Assembly (NCBI GenBank): GCA_021740425.1
Contig: JAIOZV010000012.1
Location: 1 to 35,849 of the forward strand
Source: Bacteroidales bacterium
GTDB taxonomy: Bacteria; Bacteroidota; Bacteroidia; Bacteroidales; 4484-276
Reading direction: 5' to 3'
Length of the DNA stretch: 35,849 nucleotides
Made by a program: the position numbers and the translations under genes. Position 1 is the stretch's first letter, and each line of letters begins with the position of its first letter. Below the pieces are notes generated by a model, which saw nothing but the letters and a program-made list of their open reading frames with translations, had not been told where the DNA came from and did no database searches. Below are positions 25,504 through 31,930 of the stretch, one piece after another.

Positions 25504-26220
25504 CTAAGCCCTTGATTTTAAACTTGCGATGGATAGAAAAACTCCCAAAACAATTCCCAAAAATGCGGCAAATAAAATCCTAAACTCTGAGGGCAGTAAA
25601 AAAGTTATGGTGTGAGCCGGATACCAAAAAAGTGGTATAGTTTTTTTAAACACAAAGTCCCATTGTACTTTCCAATTCATGGTAGTTATTATTTTACCAA
25701 CCTTAACGAGACTCATAAAACCTGACAATGTTCCCCCGTTTTCGATGATATGGATGTCGGTGATTTTGTGAATGGTCATAAAAACCGGGGCAAAAAATGT
25801 ATTCATTGTAATGCTTACCGCGAATGCCGTCAAGAGTTGAAGCCGGGAAAATGAGGTGAAAAAATTTTGATTTAATATATCAGAAGGCCGGGATGTTGGA
25901 AATTCAATACCCAAAACTGCCAGCACATTGGGCGCCCCGCTGGCAAAAATTATAAAAGCTATTTTAATTCCAACACCGAGGAAACCCCAAACAAGAGCAC
26001 GTGGCAGAATCCCAAATCCGGGTTCACTGTAAACCCCTTTTCTGATGCGCAAACCGATTACTTCGCCCAGTGTTGATAAAATTCCAAACTTGATAAAGCT
26101 GATTAAAAATGGATGCTCTGCATTGAAATTTTTATAAAATACGTAAACGCTTTCGAATATAAAAAAAGGGGCAAAAAACAATAGTAAGCACAGTAAAAAA
26201 ATAAGATCCTGTTTTTTCAT
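25504..26220 (-). CDS. Membrane protein resembling the Mpv17/PMP22 family
   Basis: A 238-residue protein with about four to five hydrophobic segments. I start it at MKKQDLIFLL (26220): a frame-extended start at 26307 would add 29 polar residues and would place the promoter-like box at 26240-26247 inside the gene. Two motifs recall eukaryotic Mpv17: FFAPVFMTIHKITD (142-155; Mpv17 has a GFVGPVVGGWYKVLD-like stretch) and, near the C-terminus, WKVQWDF...WYPAHTITFLLPSEFRILF...FLS (183-230), where Mpv17 proteins carry W-x-x-WP-x-x-x-x-x-NF-x-x-VP-x-x-x-R. The order and spacing agree. Function in bacteria is unknown; a membrane channel or carrier is possible. It is divergent from the next operon. 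Confidence 0.62.
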   Translation of the reverse strand: MKKQDLIFLLCLLLFFAPFFIFESVYVFYKNFNAEHPFLISFIKFGILSTLGEVIGLRIRKGVYSEPGFGILPRALVWGFLGVGIKIAFIIFASGAPNVLAVLGIEFPTSRPSDILNQNFFTSFSRLQLLTAFAVSITMNTFFAPVFMTIHKITDIHIIENGGTLSGFMSLVKVGKIITTMNWKVQWDFVFKKTIPLFWYPAHTITFLLPSEFRILFAAFLGIVLGVFLSIASLKSRA

Positions 26221-26239
26221 TATCTGCAAATTTGGGCTG

Positions 26240-26247
26240 CAAACATA
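26240..26247 (-). promoter_or_regulatory. Putative -7 promoter element of the Mpv17-like gene
   Basis: The minus strand reads TATGTTTG, a perfect TAnnTTTG, 20 bases before the ATG at 26220. At the expected -33 place the strand reads TTT rather than TTG. It supports the shorter start. Confidence 0.45.
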
Positions 26248-26337
26248 TTGTTTAATTTGGTAAAAGGAAGGATTTTTTTGGAGCCCTAAAATCATTTTCG
26301 ATTCCATGCGTTAACCCCAATTGAAATTTATTTTGTT

Positions 26338-27213
26338 ATGATGATCAAAAAAAAGATCAATAAAAACATTTTGTATTTATCCCTGATGGCAATTACTTTT
26401 TTAATTGCCTCCTGCGAAAAAGAAGAAACCACTGATTTTGTGAACCAGGCAAAGATTACCTCCCTGCATCTCGGCCTCGACGTCGAAACCATTCGCTTAG
26501 CCGCCATGTTTCACAAAGCCCTTTTTGATACCGTACTCTATAACCACGATACCGCTATCATCGATAGTGCGCTGGTTACCATTTCTTTCGACAGCCTCAA
26601 CAACCAAAAAGTTTTTAATTTCGACTTTGGCGACGGGCAAATTGGCCCCGACCAGAATACGCGATCGGGGAAAATTACAGCTACCTTGTCAGGAAACTTT
26701 GTGGAGGAATCTTCCGTTTTTACAGCTCATTTTAACGATTATAACTTTGATGGCTTTGTGATGGATGGAGAACTTCTCTTCTCAAATGTGGGTAAACTTG
26801 ATGAAGGTAACACTTTCTATACCCTGGCAGCAAACTTTGAAAGTTTCGACGAAACCGGTAATAAATTTGTGCAAACCAGCAACAAATACATGGTTTGGAC
26901 GGAGGGTGAACCGACACCTCAAAACTGGCAGGAACACGAGTTTACCATTTCAGGAGATGCCTGGGCAAGCTTTAGAAATAATGGCAACGTCCCCATACAG
27001 GAATCCCAAATTATAACTACCATTGTCAACGACTGGATTTTACGTCTTTCATGTGGAAAGGCAATTCACTCGGGCAGTTTAAGCACTGATTTTGAGATTG
27101 GCAAAAACACAGAAATCATAACAGGAGATTTCATCGACTCGGACATTGACGGGTGCAGCGATAAAGTAATTTTAAAAAATAGTGATAATTTCGGATATCC
27201 GTTTTATTTTTGA
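26338..27213 (+). CDS. Putative lipoprotein of unknown function
   Basis: A 291-residue protein with an N-terminal helix and lipobox LIASC (Cys26), followed by the acidic EKEETTDF, like surface lipoprotein export signals. The rest is beta-rich, with alternating patterns (KVFNFDFGDGQIGPDQNTRS, GKITATLSGNFVEESSVFT, YNFDGFVMDGELLFSN), reminiscent of a repeated sandwich or barrel-plug fold. I recognise no family. It is the first gene of a three-gene unit with a second lipoprotein (39 bases away) and a DUF5723 protein. A hairpin ATAAATCT/AGATTTAT at 27213-27236 lies just after its stop codon. Confidence 0.75.
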   Translation: MMIKKKINKNILYLSLMAITFLIASCEKEETTDFVNQAKITSLHLGLDVETIRLAAMFHKALFDTVLYNHDTAIIDSALVTISFDSLNNQKVFNFDFGDGQIGPDQNTRSGKITATLSGNFVEESSVFTAHFNDYNFDGFVMDGELLFSNVGKLDEGNTFYTLAANFESFDETGNKFVQTSNKYMVWTEGEPTPQNWQEHEFTISGDAWASFRNNGNVPIQESQIITTIVNDWILRLSCGKAIHSGSLSTDFEIGKNTEIITGDFIDSDIDGCSDKVILKNSDNFGYPFYF

Positions 27214-27252
27214 TAAATCTTATATTTTAGATTTATTAAAAATCATCAGGAT

Positions 27253-28932
27253 ATGAAACATTTTTACAACCCTCTCCCTGGTTTTAAACTAAAATTCAAA
27301 ACCATTGTTTTGCTTTTTTTTGGAGCCTCTTTTTTCTACAGCTCCTGCAATAAGTTCAAGGACGATTTTGATTTCAACAAAATGGTAAAACCCTCATGGA
27401 ATCCTGAGTTTGCTGTCCCTTTGGTAAATTCAACATTGTACATTGCCGATTTCATGAAGGACTCCAGCAACCTGAACATTGTTTCAAACCCCGACCAAAG
27501 CCTCAGTTTTATTTATTCCGGCGACAGCATTCTTTCGGCAACCGCCGGAACATTTGCCAAACTTCCAGACCAGGAGTTTAATTTTCCACAAACCTTTAAT
27601 CTGCCTCCCCTGCTTCCCGGTTTTTTCGATACGATAAATTTTATCGAAAATTATCAATTCATTGCTGATACCATCAACCAGCGAATCGACAGTATTTTCT
27701 TGAATGACGGACTGCTTTACATCAGCGGACAAACAAACCTTAACCGTGATAATGCCTCCTTAAAACTTACAATTCCTGATATCAAAAACATAGAAACCGG
27801 AAAGGCTCTCGAAATAATTTCCGTCCTGGATAACCCCGGAGGACAAAGTTCAGTGATTTATTTCGACACCACTTATCAGCTCGATGACTACAAAATTGTT
27901 TTAAACCAATTAGGTGATACTTTGAGAAATTCAATCACTTTCATTCTCGACATCATCATCGAAGGAGATGAAAATCCCGACCTTTCGCCCTACGAATTTG
28001 TTGTTGGCGGAAGCATGACTTCACTTGAATTTGGCAGCGCCTACGGATACTTTGGCAAGTACAGCCTTGCGTTTGCCGATTCACTCGAAATCGGACTTTT
28101 TAATGATGCCATCACCGGTGGCGTAGCAATAGGTGAAGGCTCTGTAAAACTCACTTTCGACATCCATAATTCGATCGGAACGCCTGTAACCTTTACAGCG
28201 CAAACACTTGCAGCAACATCAGAATTCACACCACCCTACCTGGTTGACATAGAGTTATTCGGGGCGGGAGTTCCAAATGAATTTAGCATCAACTCCCCCG
28301 ACATCAATCATATTGGCGAGAACGTAAATACCAAGCTCGATTTTACCCAGGCCAACTTTGCAGAAGCCTTCAACATCTCTCCAAATTGGCTGCATTACAA
28401 TTTACAAGGCATTACCAATTTCGGACAAGACTCAACAGTACAGAATTTCTTACTCAATGAGAGCAGAATCTCACTGGATGTTGACCTCGAATTTCAGCTT
28501 TTCGGATCTTTGGCCGATTTAACCATCCAGGACACTGTGGCTTTGGATTTTAACAATAACCCCGATGAAATCGATTATGCACTTTTTAGAATAAATCTTA
28601 CAAACGGCTTCCCGATCAGTGCATCGGTTCAGGCATATTTTGCAGATCAGAATTTTCAAATTCTGGATTCACTGATGTCGGAGGATAATACCGTATTACT
28701 GGGTGCGCCAACCAACGGGGCTCCTGAATACAGGGTTACCGAACCCAAAAATAAGGTTACTGACATTTTGGTTGAAAAAACAAAACTCGAACACATTGTA
28801 AATTCAAAATTCCTCCTGTTTAAAACCAAACTTTCGACCAGCCAACAGGAACTGATTAAAATATATGATGACTACGCAATGACTGTAAAACTTGGTGCAG
28901 TAGTGGGATTATCAATCGAAAATAAAAATTAG
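27253..28932 (+). CDS. Putative large lipoprotein of unknown function
   Basis: A 559-residue protein. A hydrophobic segment (about 17-30) ends in a lipobox-like FYSSC (Cys32), then NKFKDDFDFNKM. A PSWNPEFAVPLVNSTLYIADFM motif follows; I have seen this opening in hypothetical proteins of Bacteroidota, but know no function. The rest is strongly beta-rich with repeated short strands of the type TVALDFNNNPDEIDYALFRI. No catalytic motif is visible. The gene ends 11 bases before the DUF5723 start, so it is co-transcribed, and a shared role in the outer membrane or on the cell surface is the simplest reading. Confidence 0.75.
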   Translation: MKHFYNPLPGFKLKFKTIVLLFFGASFFYSSCNKFKDDFDFNKMVKPSWNPEFAVPLVNSTLYIADFMKDSSNLNIVSNPDQSLSFIYSGDSILSATAGTFAKLPDQEFNFPQTFNLPPLLPGFFDTINFIENYQFIADTINQRIDSIFLNDGLLYISGQTNLNRDNASLKLTIPDIKNIETGKALEIISVLDNPGGQSSVIYFDTTYQLDDYKIVLNQLGDTLRNSITFILDIIIEGDENPDLSPYEFVVGGSMTSLEFGSAYGYFGKYSLAFADSLEIGLFNDAITGGVAIGEGSVKLTFDIHNSIGTPVTFTAQTLAATSEFTPPYLVDIELFGAGVPNEFSINSPDINHIGENVNTKLDFTQANFAEAFNISPNWLHYNLQGITNFGQDSTVQNFLLNESRISLDVDLEFQLFGSLADLTIQDTVALDFNNNPDEIDYALFRINLTNGFPISASVQAYFADQNFQILDSLMSEDNTVLLGAPTNGAPEYRVTEPKNKVTDILVEKTKLEHIVNSKFLLFKTKLSTSQQELIKIYDDYAMTVKLGAVVGLSIENKN

Positions 28933-28943
28933 GAGGACTTTTG

Positions 28944-30335
28944 ATGAAAAAGTATATTAAAAATACACTCACCACAGCTATTACGATGGTATTAGCTGCA
29001 TTTACTTTAATCAATACCGCTAATGGGCAATTCGACAGATCTTTAACATTTTTACCCGTTGTTCCACAAAGCAGAAATATAAACATCGGATTTATCCCCG
29101 ATCATAAGTACTACATTGGAGTACCTTTATTATCATCTGTGAAAACGGGTTTCGAAAACTCAATAAATTACGATGACATTTTTTTAAGAAAGGGCGATTC
29201 TCTGGTGCTGGACAGGGATCATATTATGAGTAATATCGACGACATTACCAGAGTCAACATAAACCTCATGGAAGAATACCTTACATTTGGCTTTAAGATA
29301 AAAAAGAACTATTTCCACTTCAGAGTTGGCGATTTGATCGAATCCAATATTGCCATCGACCGGGACATGCTGCAATTTTTACTGTACGGCAATGGCAGTG
29401 AAGAGTTTTTAGGAAAAAATGTAGAAATCCATGACAATCTTTTCAATCTCAACTATTACCGCGAATATTCTTTAGGCTATACCCGTCAGGTTAACGAAAA
29501 ATTAAACCTCGGGCTCAACCTTAAATACCTGCAGGGCATTGCAAACCTATCAACAGATAAAACAGAGATTTCTCTATTTACTGACCATGTTGATTTTACA
29601 TTTTCGGTGAAGACAAATATGGACATCAACATTTCATCACCGGGAATTGATAACTCTGATGTTCAGCCTGGCGATTTTCTCCCCAATACAAAAAACAAGG
29701 GTTTTGCCTTTGACCTTGGGGGGCAATACATGATAAACCAGGATTTCAGGGTTTTTGCCAGTCTGCTCAATATAGGATCGATTAAATGGACGGAAAACTT
29801 AAAAAATTTCAAAACCCTAAGCCCTGAACAAACTTTCAGCTTCGATGGTTTTGATATTCAGGAGTTCTTTGAAAATAATGAATTCGACAACCAGCGTGTG
29901 GACGAAATCCTTGATTCGATTGTTGATGAGATCGGGATACGCGAAACTGCCGAACCCTACAAAACAAAACTTGCTCCCCAGCTAAACTTAGGCGGGCATT
30001 ATTATTTATCACCAAAAGATCAGTTCAGTGTTTTGTTCAGAAACCAATTCCTAAAAACCAAAGACTGGACAACCGTTTCGATAGGATATACAAGAATGCT
30101 TGGAGAGCATGTTAACCTGATGGTATCAAATTCTTTTTTTACTGACAGCTACTTTAACCCCGGTATTGGTTTTGCTGCTGGCATAGGCCCGGTGCAGCTC
30201 TACCTGATCAACGAAAACATTGTTGCACCTTTCATGCTAAACAACAGCAACGTGTTTTTAGTAAGATTCGGCATCAACCTGATCTTTAATAAGAGCCCGG
30301 GAAATGCCGAAGACATTGAGGTGATTCATGAGTAA
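28944..30335 (+). CDS. DUF5723 family outer-membrane beta-barrel-like protein
   Basis: A 463-residue protein starting at ATG 28944, not the TTG one codon upstream. A near-perfect Shine-Dalgarno AGGAGG (28931-28936) lies 7 bases before it, uncommon in this phylum. A signal peptide (1-29, ending ANGQ) precedes LPVVPQSRNINIGFIPDHKYYIGVPLL-like motifs and many amphipathic strands (YYREYSLGYTRQVNEKLNLGLNLKY, FRNQFLKTKDWTTVSIGYTRML), typical of the DUF5723 family and its PorV/PorP-like barrels. It ends with LYLINENIVAPF and FLVRFGINLIF. Function unknown. It closes the lipoprotein-lipoprotein-DUF5723 unit. Confidence 0.85.
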   Translation: MKKYIKNTLTTAITMVLAAFTLINTANGQFDRSLTFLPVVPQSRNINIGFIPDHKYYIGVPLLSSVKTGFENSINYDDIFLRKGDSLVLDRDHIMSNIDDITRVNINLMEEYLTFGFKIKKNYFHFRVGDLIESNIAIDRDMLQFLLYGNGSEEFLGKNVEIHDNLFNLNYYREYSLGYTRQVNEKLNLGLNLKYLQGIANLSTDKTEISLFTDHVDFTFSVKTNMDINISSPGIDNSDVQPGDFLPNTKNKGFAFDLGGQYMINQDFRVFASLLNIGSIKWTENLKNFKTLSPEQTFSFDGFDIQEFFENNEFDNQRVDEILDSIVDEIGIRETAEPYKTKLAPQLNLGGHYYLSPKDQFSVLFRNQFLKTKDWTTVSIGYTRMLGEHVNLMVSNSFFTDSYFNPGIGFAAGIGPVQLYLINENIVAPFMLNNSNVFLVRFGINLIFNKSPGNAEDIEVIHE

Positions 30336-30387
30336 TTCAGCAAAACCTTGCATCATGTTGGAAGGAAGGGCATTTTTGTTTTAAAAA

Positions 30388-30466
30388 AAATAAACAGGAG
30401 ATTACGTACATAATTGGTATAATCAGCTCCGGTTTCCCTGAAGCAAATACGTTCTCCTGTTTATTT
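30388..30466. terminator. Long-loop hairpin between convergent genes, possible bidirectional terminator or structured RNA
   Basis: Perfect 14-bp arms AAATAAACAGGAGA (30388-30401) and TCTCCTGTTTATTT (30453-30466) enclose 51 bases, with a smaller TACGT/ACGTA-type pairing near the inner ends. Short A or T runs flank it (30383-30390). It lies between the DUF5723 gene and the acidic protein gene, both of which read towards it. Confidence 0.6.
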
Positions 30467-30481
30467 AATAGCTAAAAAACG

Positions 30482-30955
30482 CTATTCTTCGTCATCATCA
30501 TAGAAAAAATTCCCCCAGCTCAGCGCAGTAAGAATTTCATCTTCAAAAAAGAAATCCATCATTGCTTCATCAAACGAAACTCTTTTTTCGTTTTGATATT
30601 CTTCATCTTCAAGCACTTCATCATCCATGTCAACGAAATTATTATCCTTCATCAATTGAATGATTTCGGCCTCACTCATCGCAAAAACGTTTTTCCCAAA
30701 AAGTGTGGCGTCCTGATTGCCTGTTTCGAGATTAACAAGAAATTTTTCATCTTCATCCCCTTCGAAGAAAGCCGAAATATCAATATCATCATAATGATAA
30801 ATTAATGTTTCGGTGTCGTCTTCATCATCCATATCATCCAGGAGTTCCTTTTCATCTGGTTCCCCTAAATATTCAATGACTTGTTTCTCAGTCATACCAA
30901 ATACAAGCTCACCAAATCCCTTTAGTGGCTTAATTTCTAATGTTAAAGCTTTCAT
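30482..30955 (-). CDS. Highly acidic small protein with BamE-like motif
   Basis: A 157-residue cytoplasmic protein without a signal peptide. Asp and Glu make up 49 of 157 residues. The opening FGELVFGMTEKQVIEYLGEPDE resembles the helix-loop GMTxxxVxxxLGxPD of BamE/SmpA-type folds, and a second copy-like segment LFGKNVFAMSEAEIIQLM occurs at about 85-103. So a two-module fold is likely. The function is unknown. It begins 16 bases after the stop of the SDR gene and is probably translated from the same mRNA. Confidence 0.7.
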   Translation of the reverse strand: MKALTLEIKPLKGFGELVFGMTEKQVIEYLGEPDEKELLDDMDDEDDTETLIYHYDDIDISAFFEGDEDEKFLVNLETGNQDATLFGKNVFAMSEAEIIQLMKDNNFVDMDDEVLEDEEYQNEKRVSFDEAMMDFFFEDEILTALSWGNFFYDDDEE

Positions 30956-30971
30956 TTTAATATATGCTATT

Positions 30972-31784
30972 TTAATTTAATGGTGAATCGGGTTCTTTTG
31001 CAAAATGTTTGTAAATCAACTTATCAATTAAAGTTGGGAAAATCTTATTAATAATAACTGTGAGCTTTCCTTGTGTGGTGAGTGTAAGTCTTCGCTTACG
31101 CAAATAAACGGCACGGGCTATTTTATGAGCCACCAGCTCAGGCGACATCATTTTCTTCTCATCGCGCGGTGATTCTCCCTGCTGCGACCCATCGGCGGCT
31201 AAGGCAGTATTTCTGATGTTGGAGGAGGTAAATCCCGGGCAGGCTATCAAAACATGCAGGCCGGTCTTGATGTTCTCGGTTCTGATCACTTCGAGTATTC
31301 CATGTATAGCAAATTTTGAAGATGAATAGGCGGTTCGACCCGGTAATCCCTTGTAGCCGGCAATCGATGAAACACCGACGAGCGATCCCTTAGATTCGAG
31401 CAAATAGGGAAATGCATATTTTGAACAGTAAACAGTTCCCCAAAAATTTACATCCATCACTTGCTTAATCACCTTGAGTTGAACATCCTTAAAAAGCGCC
31501 CGCATGGAAATACCTGCATTATTTATCAGAACATCAATTTTACCATGTTTATTTATTGCTGAATCGATGAGGTTTTTGCACTGCAATTCATCACTCACAT
31601 CAACCTTTACAGGGAGGATTTCTATCCCGGATTTTTCCAGATCTTTTTGTATTTGCTCAAGTTTATCTATGGAGCGTGCTCCTGCCACAACTTTCCCGCC
31701 CAGGCGTGAAAATTCGTAAAGCAGTGCTCTGCCAATACCAGAAGATGCTCCCGTAATTACTATTACTTTGTCTTTAAAATCCAT
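30972..31784 (-). CDS. Short-chain dehydrogenase/reductase (SDR)
   Basis: A 270-residue classical SDR from MDFKDKV (ATG ending at 31784; a start at 31805 would add seven residues). The cofactor motif TGASSGIG is at 11-18, the structural NNAG at 88-91, and the catalytic triad S140, Y153, K157 (GVSSIAGYKGLPGRTAYSSSK). The acidic or basic residue choice after beta-2 (VAGARSIDKL, Arg at 37) favours NADP(H). A longer C-terminus with a basic segment (YLRKRRLTLTTQGKLTVIINKIFP) resembles the membrane-associated DHRS7-like/retinol-type SDRs. The substrate cannot be assigned. It lies downstream of the AsmA-like gene with a 146-base gap. Confidence 0.88.
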   Translation of the reverse strand: MDFKDKVIVITGASSGIGRALLYEFSRLGGKVVAGARSIDKLEQIQKDLEKSGIEILPVKVDVSDELQCKNLIDSAINKHGKIDVLINNAGISMRALFKDVQLKVIKQVMDVNFWGTVYCSKYAFPYLLESKGSLVGVSSIAGYKGLPGRTAYSSSKFAIHGILEVIRTENIKTGLHVLIACPGFTSSNIRNTALAADGSQQGESPRDEKKMMSPELVAHKIARAVYLRKRRLTLTTQGKLTVIINKIFPTLIDKLIYKHFAKEPDSPLN

Positions 31785-31930
31785 CTTTCTAGAAAAACCG
31801 TGCAATACTACTTTAATTTTAGATATTCAGAACAAATATGAATCAATAAATCGTGAACTTTTCCTTACACCTGACAGTATCCTTCGTTTTTGATAAAAGT
31901 AAGGACACAGCGTAAAAATAAGTTCCTGGA

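Noticed and set aside
26221..26307. N-terminal extension of the Mpv17-like protein to 26307.
   Set aside because: The added 29 residues are polar and unlike the family, and a TAnnTTTG box lies within them.
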